Origin: Cryptococcus deneoformans JEC21
Taxonomy: Eukaryota > Basidiomycota > Tremellomycetes > Tremellales > Cryptococcaceae
Reading direction: 5' to 3'
Length of the DNA stretch: 32,500 nucleotides
Assembly (NCBI RefSeq): GCF_000091045.1
Contig: NC_006682.1
Location: 710,001 to 742,500 of the forward strand
Shown here: positions 1-9,834 of the stretch, one piece after another
Layout of the letters: every line of letters begins with the position of its first letter
How positions within the stretch are numbered: position 1 is the stretch's first letter
The notes under the pieces: generated by a model
The model's input: the letters and a program-made list of their open reading frames with translations, nothing else
The model's database searches: none
What the model was told of the DNA's origin: nothing
Program-made: the position numbers and the translations under genes

Positions 1-410
1 TGGGACAATTGTTGGCCAACCACTGACGAGTTCAAGGCGCCATGTGCTTGAAATTAGGATATGTAGACTGGTAGTTACTAGATGTTTGTAGTTTAGCCAT
101 ACCTAAAGACTCGCCCAGTGTGTTGATTGTCTATGCTCGCTAAGAGAGGAGTCGAAACCAACAATCAGCAGTCAAACAACGGATGCCTATTCGTATTACT
201 GCTGACCCACGATAAGCGAGAGAAGATGGCTCATCTTGAAATGACAACAAAGGGTCGACGGGAAGCATGCATAAGCTTCAATAAAAGGATTCAACAGACT
301 AGGTAAACGAACTTTTAACCATCTTCTATACAAATATCATCCCTCCTAGAAGCAGAAGTTTTTCACAACCTCTTCGCCAAATCGAGCAAACCAATAGACA
401 ACTTACAATC
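1..410. other. Upstream flank without recognisable gene
   Basis: No convincing open frame, RNA gene or repeat is visible here. The last 100 or so bases are pyrimidine-rich and lead into the first ATG at 411 (context ATC ATG G), so they probably hold the promoter and 5' leader of the first coiled-coil gene. Confidence 0.5.
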
Positions 411-1520
411 ATGGACACCAGCATTACCCCCTCAGGCTCTAGAATCCCACGGAATCCCTTCACCCGGGCCTTCACCTCTCATAGTCGCCATAAGCAGACC
501 CTCTCCGACTTGTCCTCCTTACAAAGCCTGAACAGCGCCCTCAGTGCCCGTCTATCGCAGGTACTCCCCCTGGAAGAGGCTCTGCAATCCGAAGTCACCA
601 CCCTCACAGAGAGCCTCAATGTCCTCTCCTCGGAAGGCGCAAGGATGAAGAGTGAGAACGATAGCTTGAGGCAGCGTCTGGAAGCTGCCAAGTTCCTGAC
701 TACAGGGTTCAACACTCAAGTGGAAGAGCTTAGTAAAGCTCTACACCAGAGCCTGGCTAATCAACGAGTGGATATGTGGGAGAATGATACCGCGACTGCC
801 AAAGCGTTGAGTACCGCGAAAGAAAAAAAGGCAGCGATCATGGATATCATGTCTAGCCTGTCAAAGCGAGATGAGATCAAGCGCTTTGTTACAGACGTTC
901 TACAAAGCCAAGTGGACTACGCCACTACAGGAGATTTCATTTTCAACAAGGATGATCTGGTGAGGGCCATGGATTTGGATCCTTCGATCAATAATGGGAG
1001 TTTTGGGTGGGAGATGCGTTTGGGGATACCTGGAAGTAATGGGTACATAACCGAAAACCTGAAATCGCCAACATTTGGAGATGTAAATAACCGATACAGC
1101 TTCAAGACCGCCGAGAGCGCCGCCATGGATGAAACCGTCATTTTTTTGGCCACGCAAGGTGCCGAAGCTTTGAAAACTCTGCCATCAACCTATGTCTATT
1201 CCAGACCCGTCCTCGAAAAGATACAAAAATGTGACTGGGACGGAATCAGCTCGGCAGCTTTTACCAAGTTACGAGGTCCGATCAGAGACCGCCTCACCTC
1301 GAACGCTAAAACACGACTTACCAAGGAAGCGATGGGACAAGGGACGTTGAGCAGGCTGAGCATGATCACTATACCGTGGATCGATGAGACGACTGGAAAA
1401 CTGAATGTGGAGATGGGCTTTGAATCAAGGGATGGGTACTTTGAAAGCACGGGAAAGCCTAACACGATCGATTTGGGTTCCACTTTACTCCTAGGTCTAG
1501 AGAGTTGGAAGCTGGAATAA
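411..1520 (+). CDS. Coiled-coil protein of unknown function, tandem copy A
   Basis: Single-exon frame of 369 residues; I do not recognise the family. The N-terminal 30 or so residues are Ser/Thr/Arg-rich. Residues about 30-125 have heptad-like Leu spacing with many Glu/Lys/Gln, typical of a coiled coil. The C-terminal two thirds look globular. This protein is clearly paralogous to the next gene: both share a DIM...EIK.FV block, a TxGDF block, a DW/YDW-DxIS block, GQGT-S-L, and near the C-terminus DGYFESTG followed by a TAIDL/NTIDLGST-like motif. No signal peptide or membrane segment is evident. Lack of introns is unusual beside its intron-rich neighbours. A structural or scaffold role is possible but there is no direct evidence for any function. 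Confidence 0.8.
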   Translation: MDTSITPSGSRIPRNPFTRAFTSHSRHKQTLSDLSSLQSLNSALSARLSQVLPLEEALQSEVTTLTESLNVLSSEGARMKSENDSLRQRLEAAKFLTTGFNTQVEELSKALHQSLANQRVDMWENDTATAKALSTAKEKKAAIMDIMSSLSKRDEIKRFVTDVLQSQVDYATTGDFIFNKDDLVRAMDLDPSINNGSFGWEMRLGIPGSNGYITENLKSPTFGDVNNRYSFKTAESAAMDETVIFLATQGAEALKTLPSTYVYSRPVLEKIQKCDWDGISSAAFTKLRGPIRDRLTSNAKTRLTKEAMGQGTLSRLSMITIPWIDETTGKLNVEMGFESRDGYFESTGKPNTIDLGSTLLLGLESWKLE

Positions 1521-1696
1521 AATAGTGCCGGTAAAGTATTTTGGTATGCTTGAGCAGGAAGTATGCAGCAGTAGGCTCCTTTGAGATGACCTGTAAGCCG
1601 ATGATTCTCTTCGCTTGTGATACAAAGGAAAAGGTGCTGGCTTCCATCTTTAGAATTCGGCTAGTAATAGAGCGTCAACCATTGTCTCTCGTTAGA

Positions 1697-1704
1697 TATA
1701 AAAA
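1697..1704 (+). promoter_or_regulatory. TATA-box-like element upstream of copy B
   Basis: TATAAAAA lies 87-94 bases before the ATG at 1791, a plausible fungal TATA spacing. It implies that copy B has its own promoter within the 270-base gap after copy A. Confidence 0.45.
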
Positions 1705-1790
1705 CACCATAAACTCTGACCATTTCTCACTCCTAACGATTCGAACACCTTTCCAATAGATAATCTACGGTAATCACGGTATCTGCTCAA

Positions 1791-2759
1791 ATGGAAAGCT
1801 CCCAACTTACAGCCCAGCGTCCTGAAGCCCAATTACGAACTGCTTATCTCGAAAACCAGGTGGCTCTGCTCACGAGCCAGCTTGATAAAAGCAGCCTGGA
1901 AAATGCGAATTTGAGGAACCAGATAGAGACTTTAGAAAGTCGTTCGGTGGACTTTGATGAACGACTGAGCATCCTCACTCGAGCTCTATTCAAACAATTA
2001 GCGGAAAAGAGGGTAGCCCAATCGACATATGATATCGTCACTGCAAACGTGTTGGATACTCCGCAACGAGTAGAGGAGGCTATGACAGATATCATGTTCA
2101 ATACGGAACAACATGGTGAAATCAAGAGCTTTGTTGAGGAGGCATTGAAAAAGCGAATTCGAAGAGTAACAGCTGGCGACTTTACCGGAAGGGATATCAG
2201 AAACGCTATGGATGTACCCATGACGACATCCATTGAAAGGAACTTTTGGGAGGTTTGTTTGGGGCATGAAGGAACTACCGATTACTCCTTGCATGATGTC
2301 CTTTCTCCCAAGTTCCATAACACTTCTCTTCTAGAGCGGTTTGCTGCAAGCGAGAGTGCAGAGATGGATAACACAGTTGGACGATTGACACGACAAGGCG
2401 CTGAGAGTTTGTGCACAGCACGCAGCTCTGTACTTCCTTCGAGTACACTGGGCGGAAAGATGGAGCAATATGACTGGGACAATATCAGCCAGGCAGCCTC
2501 TTCGCGATTGAGCCAGCATATCAAGAATCAACTTACAACCCAGGCCGAGAAACGACGAGGGATGCTCGCCAGTGGTCAAGGAACAATGAGCGGATTGAAA
2601 GTGGAGCTGCTTCCATGGTACAAAGTAGAGGATAAGAGCTTACAACTTGAGCTATTTATACTTTCTAACGACGGGTATTTTGAATCCACAGGGGTACCGA
2701 CAGCGATCGATCTTCGTTCAACCGTTTTCCCGGATTTCGAAAGTTTTAGAGAGAGTTGA
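1791..2759 (+). CDS. Coiled-coil protein of unknown function, tandem copy B
   Basis: Single-exon frame of 322 residues, same strand as copy A and 270 bases downstream. Residues about 10-75 form a Leu-heptad coiled coil (pattern LENQVALL..LDKSSLENANL). The C-terminal region matches copy A block by block: DIMFN...EIKSFVEEAL, TAGDF, a YDWDNIS block, SGQGTMS and NDGYFESTGVPTAIDL. The N-terminal basic extension of copy A is missing, which accounts for most of the length difference. Divergence is substantial, so the duplication is not recent. Function unknown; the pair probably forms coiled-coil homo- or hetero-oligomers (inference). Confidence 0.8.
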   Translation: MESSQLTAQRPEAQLRTAYLENQVALLTSQLDKSSLENANLRNQIETLESRSVDFDERLSILTRALFKQLAEKRVAQSTYDIVTANVLDTPQRVEEAMTDIMFNTEQHGEIKSFVEEALKKRIRRVTAGDFTGRDIRNAMDVPMTTSIERNFWEVCLGHEGTTDYSLHDVLSPKFHNTSLLERFAASESAEMDNTVGRLTRQGAESLCTARSSVLPSSTLGGKMEQYDWDNISQAASSRLSQHIKNQLTTQAEKRRGMLASGQGTMSGLKVELLPWYKVEDKSLQLELFILSNDGYFESTGVPTAIDLRSTVFPDFESFRES

Positions 2760-3050
2760 GGGTCGATTACTTTATTTTCTTTCCACAATGTTGGGATTTT
2801 AATGGCAGTGGAAATCGATAGAATGGGGAATCCATTTACGTTTATAGTTCTTTGACTTGACTTCCAATGCACGACCAATGACGAGGATAACATGATACGT
2901 ATAACATGCGATGTTTCAGTTGTGTAAACGGAACCAAATATCGACGGAAACGGAGATTTGAAAAGTACGTCTAGCTGCAGGGTATTCTCGACATCTCCAC
3001 CGAACTTACCGTACTCTTTTTCCGTCATTCTTTTCCTTTTCTCGCCAACC

Positions 3051-4542
3051 ATGACAGAATTACCGGGCGCTAAAAGACACAAGCCTAATGTACCACAAAA
3101 CCCAGTTGTCGGCTCAGCTCTGAAGAAGAGGCAGCCGAAAGTCCCTGGGCCGGATTACGAAAAGGGCTTAGAATATTGGGACAACGTCGAAGCAAGTGTT
3201 GATGGTGTTCTCGGTGGTTTTGGTACTGGTGTGAGTCATATCTTGAAGCTTGAATGAGGGGACGGAAGTAACACTGGCCAATGTTCTGTCAGCCGGTTCC
3301 GCATATTGAACAGCTTACCTCCCGTCTTCTTTTGCTGTCTCTGATTCCCTCGCTCTCACCCTTCTCCAATCCTCTCTGTCCCTCTCCTATCGCCAATCCT
3401 TCACCACCACCTCACCGACGCGTGGCTCTTGATGTAGGAGCAGGTATCGGCCGTGTGACACGACATGTCCTTATTCCACTTTTTGATGACGTTATCCTCG
3501 TCGAGCCTGTGGACAAGTTCGTTTCGGAAGCTTACCGTTCAGCGGCTGCCGGAGAATGGAGGGATCTACCTTCCCTTGAACCGCTCCCTCCTAAGCCATC
3601 CACATCTGCCGAGGAAGATAAGCGGGCGCTGGAACAGTGGAAAGAGGCTAAGAGAAGGCAAGACGAGTCTAAAGCTGGAAGAGGGAAGAGAGTGAGGTTT
3701 GTGAAGGGTGGATTGCAGTACCTCGACCCGAAAAGTCCGGGGAAAGGGGGAGAGGAATTAGGTGTCGTCGGTGCAAAGAGGGGTGGGGAAGGCGGTTTGG
3801 ACGGAGAAGATGTGCTTTATGACGTGTGAGTTTTTGGTCCAGCTCTGAATACATGATTAGTTATACTGAGCGCACCAAATTTCAGCATCTGGTGTCAATG
3901 GTGCCTCGGGCACATGAACCACGCTGACCTTGTCGCTTTCCTCCGACGAGCACGCGCAGCTCTCCGCGAGGATGATGAAAACCGACAATCATACATTTTT
4001 GTCAAGGAAAACTGTTGTGACGACGGCCCTGGAGGAATCCCACAAGAGTTTATGGACGAAGAAGATAGTAGTTTGACAAGGTGCGTCCATCTTTCCTCAA
4101 GATATGAACTAGTCGGCATGAGATACTTCGGTGCCTCCTTTTGTGTTCTCATATTTGTTTCTTTTCTTGTATTCTCTGCAGTATCTCACCGGCGGTTGTT
4201 CTTCGGGTGCTACCATCTGTTTTCCCCTCTCTCCTCCCCTACGCCCAACCTTTAAATTTCTTATCATTCCTCGCCAGATGACATTTGAAAACAGATTTAA
4301 AAGATACAAGACGGAAAGACTCAAGCTGATCATTCCCTTTTCGGTTCAATAGGTCAAGTGCTAAGTGGCTTCAGGCGTTTGCCGATGCGGGTCTCAAGGT
4401 CGTCAAGGAGGTGACGCAGGAAGGAATGCCAGAAGAGCTGTTTGTTGTTAAGGCGTGAGTATTCTCTTCTGTTATATCCCCTGTCATGGATGATGAAGGG
4501 AGTTGATGCTGATAAACTGTGTATAGATGGGCTTTGAAGTAG
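3051..4542 (+). CDS. TAE1: Alpha-N-terminal protein methyltransferase (NTMT1/Tae1 family)
   Basis: Five exons: 3051-3230, 3293-3825, 3886-4080, 4353-4454, 4527-4542, giving 341 residues. The family is an AdoMet-dependent enzyme that methylates the alpha-amino group of proteins starting X-Pro-Lys after Met removal, such as ribosomal proteins. Visible signatures are the YWDNVEASVDGVLGGFG substrate-side motif (residues about 42-58), the AdoMet-binding LDVGAGIGRVTR motif (about 106-117), LVEPVDKFV after beta-2, and VIWCQWCLGH (238-247). The C-terminus reads SSAKWLQAFADAGL...EELFVVKAWALK as in the family. A Pro-rich insert before motif I and a charged insert (about 155-225) make it longer than the human enzyme (about 223 residues). 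The start is the first ATG in frame. Intron 3 is long for this locus (272 nt). Converges with the downstream nuclease gene. Confidence 0.92.
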
Positions 4543-5033
4543 AGTTCGGACGGAATTGGACAGATACAATAATATGAGGGTTATTGACGTTAGAATAGAA
4601 CAGTGATCGTTAGAAGAACATCCAGTATCGTTTATGTTTGGGAATTTTTTTACAGAGTTCCAAGCTCAATGCATTGGACTCACAGACACGGACTCTGCAA
4701 TGTTTATGTATTACCCTCTAACTCCCATACTCAGCGCGGCCAGCGGACCAGGGATAAGAGACAATCCTTTCTTATACCGCAATTTAACTCTTTAACCATC
4801 TTATCACGGGACATAATTTCAACATATGAAAGGAGAGGCGTAATTGGGATCGAAATGCCAGACTATCATTGATGGCCCAAATATATATGCAGAATTGTCT
4901 ACGACCTTGATTCTAATCACCGTTAACCTTGAAGTCGATCCCCATCGGCCATGGGATCCCACTATCCTCATTAACCCGGCAAGATTAGACATAATCTTCT
5001 TGGGATGAATCACACCCCATATTTTCTTCCACC
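4543..5033. other. Convergent intergenic region (two 3' ends)
   Basis: This gap separates the stop of the methyltransferase (plus) from the stop of the nuclease (minus). It should contain both 3' untranslated regions and polyadenylation sites. I see no protein-like frame and no structured RNA. Confidence 0.5.
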
Positions 5034-7025
5034 TTACCACTCAATCTCACATCCCACCGCTACATGATCGCTCGCGCAAATCCCTTTTCGCGGTAATCCC
5101 TCACCAAGGTCTGAGACTTTGGGAGGCAGCATGACCTTTCGGATCTCGGCGCCAGAAGTGGCGGACGTAGAAGAGGCGGGTGGGGCAATGAGGAAAGGGG
5201 GAGAATTAAGAGGCGGTAAGACAAGGAGATAATCTGATAGAAGAGAGTGCTTTCAGTCACAGCAAGAAAGAAATTATCAAAGTGACTGTTGGTTACTCAC
5301 CTAAAGTAAGACGGAAAAGTGGCGTAAAACAGGTCCACCCAGGTTCATCCCCTCCTTGTCCCTTCTCTCCATCTCCAAAACCTTTTCTATCATCAAATCC
5401 ATCAATCCCCTTTCCTTCCTTCCATTGCGTTGATCCATAAGCGCTCATAGCACCCTCAGGTTGGTCGCTATCTCCATCTATAAGAGGGAATTCGGCTTTG
5501 AAGAGATCCACGAGCTCTAACGCTGTGGGTAACCCATCCGAAGGTCGGGGAGGACGTGTGTTGGCAATCGATTTATCATCGAGATCTTCATTCTCTGCAT
5601 CTTTCTCCGCTTCCGTCTTATTAATTATAGCGGGGGTTGTAGTCCCAGTACCGGTAGTACTGGCAGGTTCGGAAGCGGAGGAAGGGATTTCGGGAGGTGT
5701 GAGAGGGATTTTGGAGAGCGAGTCGTGAACGAGACGGGATTGGGAGATTTCGTCGAGATATCGTTGCGGAAGAGGGGAGTGTGGGGAGACGAGCAACTGG
5801 TATGTTGCTTCCGATGGTTGAGTATTGAGATCTAGATATGAGATGAAGCTTAAAGTTAGCTCTCATTTCTATGATTTGCACGTAATACTCTTGAAGAAGA
5901 AAAAGGAGTGAAGGACAAAGCGACTTACCTCCAGCGAGAACAACAGGCCATGTGGTACAGCAATTGGCTTTTTGGAAGCGCCTAATGGCTCGTACAAGCA
6001 AAAGAGTCTGACGAACTCGTTCGTATACGAACCTACACATATTATCAGTACTAAAAGCGCAATAAGTTGACTTTACAAAATTGCTTACTTGGGATGCCAG
6101 AATCTACAGCCACAAGTTAGAAATGGGATTTGGCCGAAGTTAATGATGAGAACTCACAAATGAGTAGTAGCGATAATGACACCTTCACCATCCTTGCATT
6201 CCAACGCTACTATCAACCCCACATTCTTCGTCTGTCTTGATCCTCCTCGACGTCTTCGTACTTCTTCCAACGACTCGGCACCATCTTCTCTTATTACCAA
6301 ATCGCTCGAACGAGGGTGGATCTCTTCAAAGTCTAAATGAATTAGTTTGCTCTGGCGAAGGGAGAACCGGTCTTTGCGATAGAGAACGACAAGGCCATGA
6401 AGTTTGCCTGGGCCTGTACCCTTGATATACGCGTGTTGAGGTAAGGCAGGAAGGAAGTCGGGAAGCTTGTCACATTCCTTGTATGATTTAATCAGCTTCA
6501 CGCTTGACGAAGAGTGATTAATAAACGTACTTGGAGACAGATGATGTCACTGGAGGAATGGTGCGCAAACTCAGCAAGAAGCATGGGCTTACGGTCCGCC
6601 CATCGAAGACAGTCAGAGCCAGGGAAAAGCTCTCGTCCTAAGAATCAATCAGCTCGCTGAAAGGAAGTCTTAACTTTGATAGAACTCGCGGACAAGAGTT
6701 TGAGCAAGCAACTTCAATCACAGCCAACATCAGCTTGTCACGAATTAATCATACTGATCGGGCGAATACTGACATTCCAAGTGATAATCTTGGCCCTTTT
6801 CCCTTGTGATCTTCCCTTCTCCTCCTTATCTTTACCAGAGACATCAATCCAGTCTCTTTTGAGAAACTTGCAATTTCCCGTCACCAACTTTTCCTCCTCA
6901 GTCGGCTCCACTTTACCAGCCGCAACGGCGGCCTTTTTGGCTGCTCGCTCGGCCCGGCGTCTCTCGGCGAGGGCGATTTGTTCAGGTGTCCGGACGTATG
7001 GCTCTTTGGGAATCCTCGGCTTCAT
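5034..7025 (-). CDS. NGL2: NGL2/CCR4-type endonuclease-exonuclease-phosphatase family RNA nuclease
   Basis: Eight exons, in coding order: 6774-7025, 6690-6711, 6531-6637, 6158-6477, 6089-6103, 5929-6032, 5301-5831, 5034-5233, giving 516 residues, very close to yeast Ngl2 (about 515). Yeast Ngl2 trims the 3' end of 5.8S rRNA. Motifs of the Mg-dependent EEP fold: ITWN followed by LLAQTLVRRELFP (about 81-97), SSDIICLQECD with catalytic Glu about 128, ATTHLFWHPK, VLAGDLNTQPSEATY (Asp 274, Asn 276) and the C-terminal GICASDHVAVGCE with His about 507. The N-terminus is Lys/Arg/Ala-rich, as in Ngl2. ATG at 7025 has A at -3; an in-frame ATG at 7058 has a poorer context (T at -3). Intron 2 must use a GC donor to give the RREL motif. 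Exons of 22 and 15 nt are easily missed. A low-complexity acidic/Thr insert lies about residues 310-440. Confidence 0.9.
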
Positions 7026-7350
7026 TGTCAGGATAACTGGCCAGAAGCGTGGAAGCATATACTTCTTGGAGAAAGATACAAAGTGAATTTGCTTTAGTAT
7101 CGATAATATCGATATTCTTCGTGAGATTCGGCGTTCACTCCGAAAGTGATGATGTCACAAACTGCTCATATATTTATCGGAATGCGGATTGTTTACCCCT
7201 CTTGTGCTTACAAATGTGTATCCAGAATTTGCAAAGGTAGGTAATCCAAAACCTGCTACGTACGTATACTTTGTCCATCTGTGCTCTATATAATCTCGCC
7301 TTCGATGGTCAGTTTGCCAGCCAACGCCAACGATTGAGCTTAGAATCACC
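7026..7350. promoter_or_regulatory. Bidirectional promoter between nuclease and sulfur transporter
   Basis: The 325-base gap separates two divergent start codons. TATATAA at 7287-7293 lies about 58-64 bases before the transporter ATG. An inverted repeat around TATCGATA / ATATCGATAT is at 7098-7115, and a TGATGTCA element (CRE/AP-1-like) lies near 7150-7157. Which factor binds is unknown. Confidence 0.45.
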
Positions 7351-8467
7351 ATGCCTTTCACGCCTATTCATTCGCTCATAGGAGCTATACTGCTCCACTT
7401 ATCCACTTCCGAGCTTCTCGAAGATACCGGCCATGTTTTTGGCATATCAGGGATTGTAAGCGGTGCTGTGCTAGGAGAGCGACAAGGTTGGAGATGGGCT
7501 GTTGTCGGCGGGTTGGTGGCGGGGCCAGCATTGGCTGCCGTTACCGGCGTCAAAGCTCTATTCCCAGGACAGGCTCTATCAGCTCTGGAGATTATAGGCA
7601 AAGGTAAATTGGCATTGGCCGGGATACTTGTTGGTTTAGGAAGTCGGGTGAGCTATCCAACCATACTGTGTCTCTTTCGATGCGGAAAAAACGCTGCTAA
7701 CAAGTGACTCCTCACAGCTCGGTTCTGGTTGTACCAGTGGACATATGCTCTGTGGTGTCTCAAGACTATCTGTACGGTCAATCGTAGCAACTATAACATT
7801 TTTCGCCACTGCAGTCATCACCAGCAATATCTTCCCCCAGTATCCTACCCCTTCAACTCCCGCGTACTCTATCGAACTACCCTCTCTTTCAACTACTGTT
7901 GTTCTAATCTGCGTACCTCTGGTCGCCCGACTTGTCCAGCGAGCGACAAGCACCACCTTAACCCGCATGAGTTCGGTACCCAAAACCGCACGCCTTTTAC
8001 CATACTTTGTTTCAAGTCTGATCTTTTCTGTTGGTCTGTCGCTGTCTGGTATGACTGATCCTTCAAAAGTGTCGGCTTTCCTCAGATTCCCCCATCCACA
8101 ATGCTGGGACCCATCTTTACTCTTGGTTGTTCTCGGCGGCGTTCTTCCCAATATGCTGCACTATGCCTTCATTATCAACGAGAACAAGAGGCCGGGCGAC
8201 GGGCAGCCAAAGCCAAAGCCAAGGTTCAGTTGGGAAAGCTGGCAAGTCCCCACGCGAGAAGATATTGATTCAAAGCTCGTAGTGGGTGCTGCCATTTTCG
8301 GTGTCGGTTGGGGGTTGGTGGGGATATGTCCCGGTCCAGCTTTAGTTTCTTTAGGTTCGGCCTTGCTTGATGTTTGCTCTGGCTCTGGTTCTTGGCAAGT
8401 GTTGGGGAAAATATCGACTTTCTTGGGCACGATGCTTTTGGGCATGGCCTTTGGTGGGAGTATTTAG
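7351..8467 (+). CDS. YeeE/YedE (TsuA-like) sulfur-compound membrane transporter
   Basis: Two exons (7351-7647, 7718-8467; intron 70 nt) give 348 residues. The protein is strongly hydrophobic throughout with roughly 8-10 predicted spans. The family signature [20 protein letters not shown] is at 102-121, and a second glycine/cysteine motif [17 protein letters not shown] (Cys about 303) is near the C-terminus. Bacterial TsuA of this family imports thiosulfate, and cysteines in these two repeats are thought to relay the substrate. A related sulfur-oxyanion or persulfide role is therefore likely here, but the substrate is inferred. Both halves carry related GxGxxxGxCPGP-like motifs, in keeping with the internal duplication of the family. 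Genes of this type are common in bacteria and patchy in fungi. Confidence 0.85.
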
Positions 8468-8605
8468 TGATGGGTGATACGACACGACTCACAACTCTAT
8501 TCATTTTGCGCCAATCGCATTAATGCATATACATCTCTCAAATCGATGTCAAATATAAATTCCAGGACGACGTCCAATTTCCCTTGTTGATCGAGTGTAA
8601 AGATC

Positions 8606-9834
8606 TTAGGGAAGACTCTGGCCAGCACGAGTAGCTTTAGCGACTTCTGATTGAGCTTCATTTTTGAGGTATCTACAACAAACAGTTAGAATCGATCATG
8701 CCCTGATCGCAATAATCAGTCGCAAGAACCACTCACCTTCCCAAGATTTCCTCGTAATACTGATCCTCTGAACAAGTATTCTTAAGCGAATCGCGAGCTG
8801 TCTCTCGTCAGTTTCTGTTGATATCACCCTTTATTATTCATCGAAAAGGAAAAAGACCAAAGCGGAACTTACTCATCAATCTCTCTCTATACTCCCACCA
8901 CCCGTCCCCAACCGCCTTCTCATCAAAATTCCTATGTTTTTCAAGAATATACAACCTCCTTATAAACGGCGCCAATGTCCCGTCGACGGCTGTCCATTGT
9001 TCGCCTGCAAAATAAGGACCCTTGATGCGTTTGGCGTATGTGCGAAGAGCGGAGATGAGTTCTTTGCGGGCAGCAACTTGGTCTGATTCGGTTTGGGACT
9101 GTTGGAGTTTAAAGTAATTGGGGATGATTTTCTGTTGGTTTTCATTAATGATGTAAGTGTTGTGAACTGTAAACGAAATGGAAGAAAAACAAGCGCACTT
9201 TGGAGACATGTTGGATGTTGAGTCTAACCCAAGACTTTTCGTATGGATCAGAAGGGAAAATGGACCTTTCCGCAAGGTCAGTCAAAGTGTTGTGACAAGA
9301 CAATTGGTCAAAGATCAACTGACGGATGCTCCTCGCTAGGAGGATAAAGATCCTCCAAGAACTCGACCAGGACATCACTCTCGTAAAGCGATTTGCTACC
9401 TTCGGCAGTCTTGATCTCGACTGTCGGCACAAGCCCTAGAGGATTAAGCTTGAGGAATGCCTCTTCCTTCTTGTATGGCTAGGGAAACGGTCAAGACCAC
9501 TTCATTCTATTGAAAAAGGGAGGGACAAGACTCACGTTTACTTCATGGTATTGGTAAGGTATTTTTCGTTCCTCAAGGGCGATCCAGATACGCTACAACG
9601 ATTGCAATTTAAGTTGATGATCGCGCTTACTACAGAAACCGACAAACCTGATTAAAGGGGCAGAACTACCATACCAAATATTCCGTCAGCTTACATACCT
9701 CAGTAAGTGGAATACAGACAAGGACGTACCCATCCGCTCCAGAATACCAAATCTTGGGGATCTTGATGAGCGTCCACGACCTTCTTGGCAAGGCCTGTGG
9801 CAGTGGGATGGATATGTTCGTCGGGCATAGGCAT
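8606..9834 (-). CDS. Omega-class glutathione S-transferase
   Basis: Eight exons, in coding order: 9730-9834, 9648-9665, 9536-9592, 9324-9478, 9199-9265, 8873-9131, 8737-8803, 8606-8672, giving 264 residues. The thioredoxin-like N-terminal domain carries FWSGWFCPFNQRIWIALEE, with the omega-class catalytic Cys at about 37, then EVNPYKKEEAFLKLNPLGLVPTVE (cis-Pro loop) and LYESDVLVEFLEDLYP (glutathione gamma-Glu site). The helical C-terminal domain holds GPYFAGEQWTAVDGTLAPFI and ends ...ATRAGQSLP. The enzyme should carry out glutathione-dependent thiol transfer or reduction in the cytosol. The catalytic Cys sits in an 18-nt exon that automatic gene callers could skip. ATG at 9834 has A at -3. The final exons (K-TARDSLKN...YYEEILGRY) were joined by phase alone and are slightly less certain. 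Confidence 0.9.
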
